Assembly (NCBI GenBank): GCA_965153455.1
Contig: OZ234504.1
Location: forward strand, 1,302,001 to 1,366,000
DNA length: 64,000 nt
Direction of reading: 5' to 3'
DNA from: Sphagnum compactum
Taxonomy: Eukaryota; Bryophyta; Sphagnopsida; Sphagnales
Below the pieces are notes generated by a model, which was not told where the DNA came from, ran no database searches, and saw only the letters and a program-made list of their open reading frames with translations. The translations under genes were made by a program, and so were the position numbers. This document shows, one piece after another, positions 12,620-23,960 of this stretch (its first letter is position 1; each line of letters begins with the position of its first letter).

Positions 12620-13080
12620 CGACCATTCTGCACTAGACTAGACAGATTTTGCTGTGTAGAATCGATGTGCGTCCAGGGTGGAATTGCACGGGTCTACTTT
12701 CTCATCCCCACATTCCATATAACCCATAATTTCACATCCTTACAAACGTAGTATGCCTCATATCAATGTATCGAAGCCGTCCAAGAAATCCCATGGACGG
12801 CTTAGATTCTCCTGGTGAAATTTGGCCACAGCATCATCCGCAAGATCGACGATGATCATTCTGCATTAGAATCGTCAGATGTCTGACTCTAGAATCGACG
12901 GGCGTCCAGGGCGGAATTGTACCGGTGTACTTTCTCATCCCCACATTCCACATAACCCTAATTCACATCCTTACAAACGTTTCTGCCAAATATCAATGTA
13001 TCAGAACCGTCCACGAGATCCCATGGGATGGCTTAGATTCTCCTGCTGAAAACTGGCCGCGGATCCGCAAGATCGACGGC
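12620..13080 (+). repeat. 233-bp tandem duplication between two divergent promoters
   Basis: Two copies, about 12620-12850 and 12851-13080, align at a constant 233-bp offset. Shared landmarks are CATTCTGCA(C/T)TAGA, GCGTCCAGGG(T/C)GGAATTG, TTTCTCATCCCCACATTCCA, TTACAAACGT, ATATCAATGTATC, GGCTTAGATTCTCCTG and CCGCAAGATCGACG. The second copy abuts the eL39 leader. The first lies over the presumed start region of the WRAP73-like transcript. It may duplicate a shared regulatory segment. Confidence 0.9.
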
Positions 13081-13084
13081 TGAC

Positions 13085-13274
13085 GAAGACGCTTTCTAGG
13101 GCTTGTGGACGATTAGGTCTTTCTTGCTTCCTTTCCTGTTGCGTGTGCTCTTCTCTTGCCTTCTTTTTTCTCTGGAGTTCTTCTTCCCGGTTTGCGTTTG
13201 CTTCTGTTTGCTGCAGCGGCTTCTTCCTCTCAATACTCAAGCTCATCAACGTGCGCGTCGGCTTTTTCGGCACC
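13085..13274 (+). promoter_or_regulatory. Pyrimidine-rich 5' leader of eL39
   Basis: The stretch before the eL39 start codon is strongly C/T-rich (TTTCTTGCTTCCTTTCCTG, CTTCTTTTTTCTCTGG, TTCTTCCTCTC), typical of plant ribosomal-protein leaders. An AGGGCTT motif lies near 13098. Exact start site and TATA box were not identified. Confidence 0.5.
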
Positions 13275-14159
13275 ATGGTATGTTAAGTAGTACTCTTGGA
13301 TTTTATTATGTTTTCTCCGTCGCCGTGCCTCCTCGTAGCACCAAGTTTTGGCACCTGTATAGAAGGAAGGGCATGGTTGTCAGTCGAAGATGTATGTGCT
13401 CACGCCGTCTCTGAAGTAGGATGGTTTATGAGTCTATGACTTCTTAGCGGATGTTTCTCAGCTTCTTCAACCCTGTAGAATTTCTTCCAGCAGTTGAGAA
13501 CTGTCACCAGCTGTCTCAGGGTTTGTGGTTTTTGTTTGTATTTTTGCCTTCGTCTTCGAGTCTCTCTTTGTCATATACTTATTGCCCTTCTTTGTCGTGG
13601 GACTTTCCTGCAGTAAGTTACTATTCTTGCAACATTGTAAAATTGTAGGTTATGGAGTGTTGTTTACATTTGTAGCTATGGGGGTTAGCTAGTTGATCAT
13701 TCTTGGTCTGTTTTGGGATCACAGCCTTCCCAGAAGACGTTCAGGATCAAGAAAAAGTTGGCTAAGAAAATGAAGCAAAATCGCCCGATTCCGCACTGGA
13801 TTCGGATGCGCACTGATAACACTATAAGGTAAATTCTTCCATTTCTATCAAGCTCTCAAGTATATATGTTGAAAGAAATTGCATCCATAAAGAATGCCTA
13901 ATCGAACTGGGCTTAAATCTGGGATCTTCTGAGATGGTGATTGTAGCCAGTCATTTAGGTTAATTGAACTGCATTTTTGATAAGTTCAATTCTAAGTTCT
14001 CCTGGCAGGAATGTGAATCATGCATCTCCTCCATAAAATTGTCTTGACTTTGCTATGCTCTAGAGACTTTGTTGTGGCCATTATGCTTAGAGAGCTTGTA
14101 TGGCTGTCAGGTACAATGCAAAGCGGAGGCATTGGCGCAGAACAAAACTTGGGCTGTAA
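13275..14159 (+). CDS. RPL39: 60S ribosomal protein eL39, 3 exons
   Basis: Coding exons are 13275-13277 (the ATG alone, followed by donor GTATGT), 13725-13828 and 14111-14159. Joined, they give the full 51 residues of eL39. It reads [18 protein letters not shown], then [18 protein letters not shown], then [15 protein letters not shown] and a TAA stop. This small, very basic protein lines part of the polypeptide exit tunnel of the large ribosomal subunit. An intron immediately after the start codon is known from other eL39 genes. The protein is near-identical to plant orthologues; the terminal Leu, where many plants have Phe, is tolerated in animals. It is divergently arranged with the WRAP73-like gene. 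Confidence 0.97.
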
Positions 14160-14980
14160 GCTTGATCAGAATCAAGGAGGATTGAGTGTGTTCTATCGCA
14201 ATACATGGCACTGTATTCATTGCAGCTGGTTACTTGAGTGGCATCAAAGTAACAGACATATTATCACACTGATTGCTTGCTAGCCAACATTATGACTGAG
14301 TCTTCCTGTTGCCTCTGGGAATGTGACAGATGGAGGCTCAGAACACATATTTCTGTATGTTGGTTTGCCTGAATTTTTGGCTGATAGTATTATACTATTT
14401 TCTGCAGAATCAAGCTTTAATGAAATGAATCTTACTGTCACAAGTTTGTTGCAGCTTGAGTGAGGATACTTCCAACTTTATTGATTAGCTGTGTCTCTTG
14501 AATGGTAGCCAACATCATGACTGAGTCTTTGTTGCTTCTGGAAGTGTGATAGAACTGCAAGATACAGATTTTTTATGGTGCTTTGCCTGAATTTTGCACA
14601 GATTATTTTATACTTATCTTCAGCCACTATCACAAGATTATGAAGTCGGTGGGTAGTCATGGTAGCTTGTCATGTCTGTTCATAATGAAGGTGATGGTTT
14701 GACACTTTGTGCAGTGACTTTCACAAGGTTATCTGCAGTCAGTGTTGTGTTGCCTTCTAAATGCTGTTTTGGAGATGTCTCTGCTATCTTATAGATATGG
14801 TGGTTACATGATTTTCCACACCAACACCCTCTTTGGGAGTTGATGAAGATAGTGGGTAGTCATGGCATCTTGTCACTGCTATTTGCAATGGAGGTTATGG
14901 TCTGACACTTTTTGAGCAACTCTCAAAATGGTATGACTGCACTCATGTGTCATCTTTTCTTTATAATTGTTGTGCAGATT
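14160..14980 (+). repeat. Degenerate duplications downstream of eL39
   Basis: Two diverged copies of a segment with CCAACAT(T/C)ATGACTGAGTC and TTTGCCTGAATTTT start near 14283 and 14508. Another pair sharing GTGGGTAGTCATGG and GGTTTGACACTTT-like motifs lies at about 14645-14720 and 14848-14920. They may belong to the eL39 3' region or to non-coding DNA. No coding frame is supported. Confidence 0.6.
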
Positions 14981-15140
14981 TCATGCATGTATGTTTTTTC
15001 AAGATGCCTTCAGTACATTCAACAGTTACTGTTTGCAAGCTTCACAACTTCAAAGGCATTTCATGCGTGTATGTTTTTTCAATATGCCTTCAGTACATTC
15101 TACAGTTACTGTTTGCAAGTTTCACAACTTCAAAGGCATT
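14981..15140 (+). repeat. 80-bp exact-period tandem duplication
   Basis: Copies at 14981-15060 and 15061-15140 differ at only a few positions and share TCAGTACATTC and ACAACTTCAAAGGCATT. The overlapping frames seen here are repeat artefacts. Confidence 0.95.
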
Positions 15141-15456
15141 GAAAAGTACCACTTAGTACCCCATGCAGGAGATCACATTTTCTATTCTGATCTCCCTTTG
15201 AATTTGGGGTTGTTCCTCACTCTGTCCATCCCTGGTAGAAGTGCACCAAATCATGGACATGTTATTAGAATCTATACATTACTTCAGTTTGGTGATAAAG
15301 CTATAAAGCTGGACAAGAAAATGCTTAGCAACTAGTCCAATTGAAGCATGGTTTCAATAACTGAGGCTGATTGCATTGTAGTTGAGCACAGCCATCAGAA
15401 AGCTCTACATGTTTAGGTCCGGGTCAATTGTACTTCAAGTCTCAAGTCAAGGTGAT

Positions 15457-15640
15457 GTCCCTCTAGTGCTGGTATTAGATTTGCTCCTGTTTGATGGGTT
15501 CATGTTTCTATAGTAAAAGACATTTTGATGTTCATTGATGGGTTTTGTGTCCCTCTAGTGCTGGTATTAGATTTGCTCCTGTTTGATGGGTTCATGTTTC
15601 TATAGTAAAACACATTTTTATGTTCATTGATGGGTTTTGT
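15457..15640 (+). repeat. 92-bp tandem duplication
   Basis: Units at 15457 and 15549 share GTCCCTCTAGTGCTGG and GTTCATTGATGGGTTTTGTG. Shorter echoes of 'TTTGATGGGTTTGTGTTTC' continue to about 15760. Confidence 0.93.
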
Positions 15641-15760
15641 GTTTCAATAATCATCATGTTCTTTGATAGGTTTGTGTTTCAAAAAAACTCTTTTGTTCAT
15701 TGATGGGTTCATGTTTCAATAAGTATAGTGTTCTTTGATGGGTGTGTGTTTCTATAATCT

Positions 15761-16430
15761 TGACTGTTCTTAGGTTCTTGTGAATGGCAGTGTTTTGCTC
15801 TGAACTATCTTGATCCACCTTGCACGATTTGCTTGCTTTGTGTACACAGCAAATGGATGCATTTTTGGGATGGAGTATGTATCTCAATTGTATGAAACAT
15901 ACAGTATGTTTGCTGTGGTCCTTAACTTGTACGAGTGAAATCTAGAACATGATTAGCATGCTTTGAATCATCAAAGTGTACTGAGTTATAAATGAGTCCA
16001 AAATTCTTGAATATGAATCAAGACATAAAATATACTAATTGCAAAGCAAGAAGCTAATTTCTGTCTCTTAGGCCATGAAATATTTTTCTCTTGCTTGAAG
16101 GTTGCAGGAAGCACCTTAGCTCGGGATGGTTCATTTCAGTTCCTTTTGTAAGCTTTGGTTACAAAGCTTTAGGCAATTGAAAAAGTTCATGTCCTTTTAC
16201 TGGACTTTTAGTAGTGCATCACTAGTAGGTATATGGACTTTCAATGGTCCATCACTAGATCATTTTTGAACTGGGACAATGCGAATAGGGTTAGAACAAG
16301 TGGAGGTCACAAAGTTGAGGGGTTCTTTTGGTTTGGCATCTAAGGCTTGACTTAGTAGTTTCTAATGGTCAAAATCTCGTCCTTGCTCCCATTGGGAGGA
16401 TTACTTTGCATGACAAGAAAGAGCACTGAT
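15761..16430. other. Intergenic, nothing recognised
   Basis: I see no gene motif, RNA fold or clear repeat. Confidence 0.4.
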
Positions 16431-16570
16431 TAAACAGGTGTGAAAAGTGGTCATATCTTTTTATTGTTTAAACAGGTGTGAAAAGTGATAATATATCTTT
16501 TTATCGTTTAAACAGGTGTGAAAAGTGGTAATATCTTTTTTATCGTTTAAACAGGTGTGAAAAGTGTGAT
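16431..16570 (+). repeat. Four 38-40-bp tandem units
   Basis: TAAACAGGTGTGAAAAGTG followed by ATATCTTTTTAT recurs at 16431, 16469, 16509 and 16548, about 600 bp before the reductase start codon. Confidence 0.93.
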
Positions 16571-17163
16571 GAGATTTTTCACCAGGTACACCTCCAATTT
16601 GGACACAGGGCTGGCTGGCTGGCTGGTGAGGAGGAGCAGCAGAAGAAGAACCCAATTAACAGACAGAATCGGAAGACTTTGCAAACGATGTCGCATTCTT
16701 CTTTTGCTTCCCCATTTTTGGGAACTGTTCACCAGATGTTTCTGTGCATTGAGCAGTGAACGGCGGTTTTTACTTAATTTTGTGATGTAGCCAAACTGGC
16801 AATCGTCCAGTAGAAGATTTAGAAGATGATGAATCATTGGGACAGTTGCTACTATAACCGACCGTCGTGGGGAATTTCTTGGGACATTTCCTGTTTGAAT
16901 GGTTGCTGGTTTGCACTTACCATAAGGTATAAACTGGCTGCCCACGATCAGCCGTTTGTTATACTGTTGTTGTTCTTAGGCAGTCTTGGCAGTAAGGAAG
17001 AGAGGAATTGTGCAGTAAATCAGTATTTTTCCTGAGCGGTCACCTTCCGCTAGAGTAAGATTGCTATTAGGTGAGGTTGCTTTAGGTGATCAATCAAGAG
17101 CCAGCTTGTGTGCTTGCACATTTCAAGAATTTGAGATTTTTGGGTCCGCCCAGAGAGAAGAGG

Positions 17164-18264
17164 ATGAGTAATAGAGCAGTTACGGTTCAGAGCTTCGATG
17201 CAAAGGATCCTTTTGCTGGATTGGCATTGGTTACAAAACCTGTGCCCAAAGCAGAGGCAGGTCATGTGGTTGTTCAAATCACTCTACGTCCTATCCTTCC
17301 CTTTGATCTGATGTGCATACGTCAGGGCGCTAATGGCTTTTTCACTCCAGGGGCTGAGGGAGTCGGAATTGTCCTCGATGTAAGAATAAGCATCCTATTG
17401 CCTTCCTTTCATGCACATTGATTCGGAAGTCTCTTTGCTCCTTTTGATATTAATGTGCTTTCTTTTTCTTTTTTTAAAAAAATTTGGCAGGTAGGGGAGG
17501 GAGTGAAGACAGTGAAAAAGGGGCAAAGAGTGGTGCCATTTATCGCTCTTGATCTTGGAAATGTGGAGGGATCATGGCAGCAATACGTTTGTGTAAAGGA
17601 AGAGCTTGTGTGGGCAGTACCAGACTCAATTTCCGATGAAGCGGCAGCTCAATTTGTCATCAACCCATGGACCCTATATGGTATGCTCACCGATCTTAAG
17701 GTTCCCAAAGGTGAGTACCTCTTGCAGACAGCAGCGGGCTCGGTGCTTGGTCGGCAAGTGATACAACTTGCAAAACATTGGGGCATCAAAACTATCAACG
17801 TTGTACGGCGCGGGGAACAAAAGGAGGAGTTGAAAGCCCTAGGTGCAGATGAAGTCATATGCACAAATGAAGAAGAAGATGTGGCAACAAGAGTGAAAGA
17901 GATCACCGGTGGAAAACTCGCATATGGGGCTATTGATCCTGTGGCTGGCACACTCACAAAACAAGTTGTTGCGAGTGTGAGAGATGGAGGTCAAGTGTTT
18001 GTGTTTGGATTTTTGGGAGGGCACGACATAACAGTTGGCGTGGGGGATTTATTCAGGGGCGTACGTTTGACTGGATGGAATCTTTATCAAGTCTTGAGTT
18101 CTCCTGAGAGACGCAAAGTATTCACTAACGAAGTTTCGAAGCTAATGGAAGCCAAGATCATTGTGCCCCTTATGGGTGAGACTTATGATCTTGCTGACTT
18201 CCAACTTGCAATCAAGAAATCAACTGAAGTTGCTGGAGGAGGCAAGGTGCTTCTCTCGAGTTAA
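17164..18264 (+). CDS. MECR/quinone-oxidoreductase-like NADPH-dependent reductase, 2 exons
   Basis: Exon 1 is 17164-17379 (donor GAT|GTAAGA) and exon 2 is 17491-18264 (acceptor GGCAG|GTAGGG), giving 329 residues. The fold is that of zinc-free medium-chain dehydrogenases. A GroES-like N-terminal part holds 'PFDLMCIRQG' and 'FFTPGAEGVGIV'; then come 'FVINPWTLYGML' near residue 127 and the nucleotide-binding stretch 'QTAAGSVLGRQVIQLAKHWG' at about 151-170, followed by 'INVVRR', which favours NADPH. These traits are typical of mitochondrial trans-2-enoyl-CoA/ACP reductases (MECR) and related quinone reductases. No zinc-ligand cysteine cluster is visible. An upstream in-frame ATG at 17086 would add 26 residues; I prefer 17164 because similarity begins there. 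The exact substrate is not determinable from sequence. Confidence 0.88.
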
Positions 18265-18711
18265 TAAACCAAAATCTTTCCAATACAACAATTCATCCTG
18301 CCTACAACAAAATTTGTAAATTCATCTGAAGGGGCAACTTTGTGGTGGGATTTTCTAGTGCACGTTTTGTTAAATTTTCTAATATGTTTTATGAACTTTG
18401 GTTGTACATGTTGCCCCGGATTGATGTACAATTGTTGTCTTGTTACAATTTGCACAAACCCTAAATTAGTATGAGATTGGGATTGGATATCAGGATTTCA
18501 ATGATAGTAGCCAATTTACAAAGAAAAATGTGAAAGAAGAAAAGTTTCATATGTTTTGGGATACTTCAAACATGGAGAAGAAGAATTAGAGGATCTCTCT
18601 CCATAGAGATGGGAATAAGGGGGTGAAGCTTCCATATATACATGTTTAAGGTTGTGGGAGGATTTTAAATACAAAATCCATATGTGGACCCAAAGTAAAG
18701 AGTTTCATTTT
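18265..18711. other. Reductase 3' region
   Basis: No gene is seen. It probably contains the reductase 3' untranslated region; an AATAAA-like signal was not confidently placed. Confidence 0.35.
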
Positions 18712-19095
18712 TATGCACATGTTGATTGTCAATCTTGTATCATCTCAATTCCACTTTTGCAAGTATTATGAATATGAATATGAATCATTTGATGCACATG
18801 TTGATTGTTAAGCTTGTATCATCTCAATTTCTACTTTTGCAAGTATTGTGAATATGAATATGAATCATTTGATGCACATGTTGATTGTTAAGCTTGTATC
18901 ATCTCAATTCTACTTTTGCAAGTATTGTGAATATGAATATGAATCATTTGATGCACATGTTGATTGTTAAGCTTGTATCATCTCAATTTCTACTTTTGCA
19001 AGTATTGTAAATATGAATATGAATCATTTGATGCACATGTTGATTGTTAAGCTTGTATCATCTCAATTCTACTTTTGCAAGTATTGTGAATATGA
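18712..19095 (+). repeat. Five 79-80-bp tandem units
   Basis: Units starting at 18712, 18791, 18871, 18950 and 19030 share ATGCACATGTTGATTGT, CTTGTATCATCTCAATT and TTGCAAGTATTGTGAATATG. Copies are more than 90% alike, so the array is young. Confidence 0.96.
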
Positions 19096-20101
19096 AATCT
19101 GCTCGTAAAACACTTGAAGAAAATTTGTTGTGTATGTGGAGGGTACTTTATATTCATGAATTTCTTTCCTAGAAATTGGGAGGGATATTATGCCTACTCC
19201 TCAAGGGTTTATTTGGGTTCATTCATGGTTGGGGTTTCAAAAGGGAAAAAAAGATTCAAATTTTTTAAAGTTACTTTTTATGAATAATTTTACATGAAAC
19301 AAATTTAAGTGAGGAAAATTAAATAGTTCAATATAAGATAATTCATATGTTAATTGTGATTTTTTACATTCATACATAATTATATATGAATATTTTGGTT
19401 TAATACTAGAAACGAATAAAAATTCAAAAAAATTCAAAATGAGTTTCAATGGACAAGTGAACATGTTTTTTGGCAAGATTATTACTTGCACATGTGACCT
19501 GCATTTAAAATTAGATATTTTGAACCCATTGATGATTTTAAAAATGAGTATTTTGCCTTGTAACTCTTTTTTTCAAAATTTCAAAACTTTGAAGTTTTTG
19601 TATGATTTGATTTTTCATCAAATTCATCCAATGAACATGTATTTTCATAGAAAGGGGCATATTTTTGTTGTACAAAAAGTTTGAAATAAATTGTATGACT
19701 TTATGCATTCCTTTTGATTCTTGTTTAAAAAAATGAAATTTCGAAATTTTTTAGACTCCCGCAAATCCAACTCTAATTCGTGCCTAGGATTACAAGTAAA
19801 ATCCAAAAGCATACTTGGGGTCAAACAAATGGCTTGTGTTTACGGTCTTTATGATGCTGCTTTATGCATTCAATTGTGCACCAAACTCGACTTGGCTTGC
19901 CTTTCGTAATTTCCATCGCCACAAGCTGAATCTCCTTTATCCATATTGTCATTTCTATCCATGGTTCAAAGATAAACAAATGACTTTGCATCTTAAGTTC
20001 TAAAACAAAACAAATACTTTGTTTTTGTTTTTTTGTTTTGTTTTTATTAAACCTTCATCAACAAAAATTAAATTCCATAACACAAAGAATATAGACTCAT
20101 T
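19096..20101. other. AT-rich intergenic DNA
   Basis: No recognisable gene is seen. If the LTR fragment to the right belongs to a minus-strand element, its leader and gag should have lain here, but I see no gag motif. Confidence 0.35.
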
Positions 20102-20118
20102 TCCTGGCAACGGAACCA
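20102..20118 (-). other. Retrotransposon primer-binding site for tRNA-Glu
   Basis: On the minus strand the bases TGGTTCCGTTGCCAGGA follow the LTR end. They match the complement of tRNA-Glu(CTC) 3' sequence plus CCA at 16 of 17 positions (TGG, then TTCCGTTGCC, one A/G mismatch, then GGA). Position directly after an LTR terminus is what a minus-strand primer-binding site requires. Confidence 0.85.
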
Positions 20119-20121
20119 AAA

Positions 20122-20393
20122 GATGTAAATCACAAGCGGGTTTAGGACCGAAACTATGTATGTTTATTACATAGCTATGGCAATCTATGTTTTTGTTTGC
20201 ATAAATGTTTTTTCACCTTTCTATTGCCTATGTATAACTAGTATGCCACACCATTTTCCTACCATGGATTTCACATAAACTATACCAAAACTTTTCAAAA
20301 CTAAAATCTCAATTCCCTTCACAATTCTATTCCATGAAACTTTACATTCATACAACAACTTATTTTTATCAAGTGAAGGTGTTTCATTTGAAA
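20122..20393 (-). mobile_element. LTR fragment (R-U5 part), inverted
   Basis: This segment is the reverse complement of about 39433-39690, the last quarter of the LTR at 38791-39694. Shared landmarks are GTGATTTACAT at the terminus, TATGTAATAAACATACATA, CCATGGTAGGA and GTATGAATGTAAAGTTTCATGG. Similarity stops at about 20393, close to where transcription from the LTR TATA box (39403) would begin, so only R-U5 plus primer site appear to be present. It points opposite to the gypsy body beside it. Confidence 0.8.
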
Positions 20394-20420
20394 CGTGGAA
20401 AAAGACCTATTAACAATTCA

Positions 20421-23400
20421 ATGTTAGAAGTGTCAGGAGATGGGATATTATTCAAGAGAATGTCCAAACTTGCCGACCTTGTCTACCAGAAAAAACGTGG
20501 GTTCTTCTACTTGAAGGTTTTCTGCAGAAAAGAAGGGCAAAACTTAAATACATTTAATTAAATTGATGAGTGAAGGGCGAGAAAAAACTTTGATGGGTTT
20601 AAGAAGGAACTTCAAAATTCCTGAGAATGTGATGATGTCATGGCCCAAACTAAATGACAAGTGGAAGACATTATTCATTTTGCGTCAGAAGGTTCAAGGA
20701 GATGGTGAGAGCCCCAAAAGAGAAGGAAAAAAGTCGAAGGCGAAGGTTTGGATTCCAAGACTTTCCAATTTTTAGAGATTCTAGTCCTTATTCGGTGGTG
20801 AAGGATGTGGGATCACAAAAGGCAAACATCACCATTAGACAGTTGGTGGCAATGGTGTCGTTAGCAAGAAAGGAATTAAGGAAGGGGTTGTCAACACCTA
20901 TAGTCCCAAAGGTACGCACACCTTTGAATGCCATAGTAGTTGAACATGAATGTGATCCAATCATTGATGTGCAATGTTGTGTGTGCGGAGTGTTGGTGGA
21001 CGAAGGGTAAGAGTCAATGTGATGATAATTTCTGCAATGAAGTGCTTAGGGCTGAGAATTGATAGACTAGCCTCAGTAACCTTAAAAATGGCTAACAAAC
21101 GAGTTGTTAGACTAGAAGGAATAATTAATAGTGTTGTAGTCATTGTAATGAAGGTTTCCACCATTGTGGATTTCCATGTGGTATTAGAGGAAGATGAAGC
21201 TTACCCAATGATATTAGGTAGGCGTTGGTTAACAAAGTCACATGCAAGGAACCATTGGGGCGAAGGATACATGACCATTAGAGTTCATCTTAACCGACAG
21301 AAAGTTCCATTTGCCAACTTTTGTGAAGAGCTCCGGAGGAACGAGTGAGTATGATGATGAATTAGAAACAAACCACAGCTTTAGTTTTGAAGGGATTTAC
21401 ACAGATAATTCCAGTGAAGAAGAAGTAGGGTTATATGCTTTGGAAGTAATCTTCAAGGTTTGAGCTTTGTTTCAGGCGGATCAAAAGGTTTGAGGGGATG
21501 ATGACCAATCAACTCCATGTGTGTTGACAAAGGAGAAATTGTGGAATGAGTGAGTAAGATTCAATTAGGACCCAACTTTCGCCCTTAGGAAAGAAGGCAA
21601 TATGAAGATTTACTGCGTAAATATATTCATCTGTTTGCTTTTAGTTACAAGGACTTTAGGGAAGTCACTATGGAACAACACAAAATTGAATTGTTACCAA
21701 ATGCCAAACTGATCAGGACTAAGCAAGGGAGGTGGAATCCAAAGTACATTGCAATGGTGAAGGAGGAATTTGATAAATTGTTGAAGGCAGGGTTCATTAG
21801 ACTTGTGGAGACAACTGAATGGGTTTCTCTTATGGTATTGGCATTAAAGAAAAACGGCAAGTTAAAGGTATGTGTTAATTACAAAGCTTTAAACAAAGTA
21901 ATTAATAAAGACCGATACCCTTTGCCATTTTGTGAAGAAATTTTGGAAGAAGTAGCAAGGTACGAGATGTACACATTCGGAGATGGGTACAGGGGCTACC
22001 ACCAAATGAAAATTGCTCCGAATGATTAATTGAAGACCACATTCACCACACCATGGGGACATTTTGTTACGCCTTTTGGTTTGTGCAATGCTCCATGGAC
22101 ATTTCAACATTTGATGAATAAGGTCTTTAAACCATTCTTGAGCCTTTTTTTACAAATTTTCATTGACAATTTTGGAGTTTATAGTGATAGAGCTTCTCAC
22201 CTTACCAAACTTGAGTTAGTCTTTCAACATTTGGATGGTTCAGGAGTGACTTTGAACCCTGAGAAAACTAGAATTGGTTTTCAGAAGGGAAGATGGTTGG
22301 ACACATTCTGTCAAAGAATGGGGTAGCCATAGATCTTAAAAAGCTTGATAGGATTTCAAAGCTTCCTTTCCCCACCATAAAGAAAGTCCTTCGAAGTTTT
22401 TTGGGGATGCTGGGTTATTATTATAGGTTCATACACATGTTTGTAGCAAAAGCATGTCCTTTAACATGATTCCTACATGAAGATGCACCTACACCAATGG
22501 ATTATGAGGCGTTAAAACGTGCATTCGAACAACTCAAATCAATTTTTCAAATTGCACCACTCCTTTGGACTCCAGATTGGAACAAACCATTTTTAGTATA
22601 GTGTGATGCATCAGGAGAAGTGGTGGGGAGCACACTGTCCCAATTGGACGAAAATGGGCATGACCTTCCCATTCATTTTGCTAGCAGACAATCAACCTCA
22701 ATAGAGAAAAATATACTGTGACCGAATAAAAAGGTCTTGAAGTTATTTTTTCTTTTAAGAAGCTTCGCCATTATTTATTGGGTATAAGGCCAAAATTGTG
22801 ACAGATGACAAGGCCTTAACCTACTTGGTCAACAAGTCCAATCCAAACGGTCAATTTGCTTGATGGCTATTATTAATGGAGGAATTTGACATTAACATTG
22901 TCCATCGTTAAGGAAGGTGATATGGTAACGTTGATGACCTTACAAGGGAATACAAAGGAGTGAGTGATGTTTCAGAGGATGATGACTTTCCAGATGCAGC
23001 AATAATGACTGTCAATGCATAAGAAGTGCTCGAGGAATACCAAGAAATCATTCAATATTTGGATGGCATGAGGTTTCCAATTGAAGCCACAAAGGCGATG
23101 CGAAGACGAATTGCGCACAATAATTGAACTTACTCAATAGTAGGCAACCAGCTTTACTTCTAAGGAAGAAATAGTGTTTTGCGACGAACCATTGGAAAGG
23201 GTGAAACCTCATGTCTTTTGTATGAATTTCATGATGGGTTCTATGGAGGCCATTTTGTGGGACAAATCATGGTAGAAAAGATTTTGCAGGTAGGTTATTA
23301 CTGGCCCACCCTCTTCAAGGATGTTCATGATTATTGCAAGAGTTGTGATGTATGTCAAGCTTATGCACAAAGGTCTACTGTGAGTGACCTTCTACACCCC

Positions 23401-23960
23401 ACACCACCTTTGGGACCCTTTGAAAAATGGGGAATTAATTTAATGGGGCCATTATTAGTGATTAAAAGAAGGCATCGATTCATTGTGGTTGCCACAGACT
23501 ACCTCACAAAATTTATAAAAGTACGTGCCTTGAAATTTTCAGTGAAACAAGAAGTAGCACGATTTCCGTATGAACGAGTCTTTACTCAAATTTGGGACAC
23601 CACTTGAAATTGTTTCTAATAATGGTCCCCAGTTCTTGAGTGAGGTTGTGGAAAACTTGTTAGCACGTTTTGCAGTGAAACATAGGTTTACCACTATGTA
23701 TAAGTTTAACACTAATGGCCTAGTAGAAGGGACTAATAGGACATTGTGTTCCATGTTGACAAAAGAGGCTGAGGTTCATGTGAACATTTGTGATTGAGAT
23801 CTCAAGATCCACCATGTTGTGTGGGTTTATAACACCATATACAAAACTGCCATAGGGTATTCACCTTTTCGTTTAACCTATGGGATGGAGGTGCTCTGAC
23901 CCATTGAGCTAGAATTAATGACTTGTTCCATCCACCATGCCTCAACAATGGTCTTTGTGA
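20421..23960 (+). pseudogene. Dead Ty3/gypsy gag-pol body
   Basis: In order: a nucleocapsid zinc knuckle at 20422-20463 (C-x2-C-x4-Y-x4-C, with the usual His replaced by Tyr and a stop inside); a protease region around 20970-21340 ending 'YPMILGRRWLTKSHA', its active-site segment broken by a stop and frameshift near 21005; reverse transcriptase about 21670-22320 with 'VCVNYKALNKVINKDRYPLP' and a catalytic box reading FIDN instead of the usual YVDD-type; an RNase H remnant about 22560-22930; and integrase about 23180-23900 with 'CKSCDVCQ' zinc-finger part, 'WGINLMGPL' and 'ATDYLTKF'. Many stops and shifts interrupt it. The element is inactive. Its 5' LTR is not present in the expected orientation. 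Confidence 0.92.

Noticed and set aside
14640-14920. Possible C/D-box snoRNA pair behind eL39
   Set aside because: TGATGA and CTGA words occur, but no terminal stem and no rRNA complementarity could be recognised, so I did not annotate an RNA gene.
14912-15335. Overlapping 70-120-codon plus-strand frames
   Set aside because: They arise from the 80-bp duplication, which reads in different phases.
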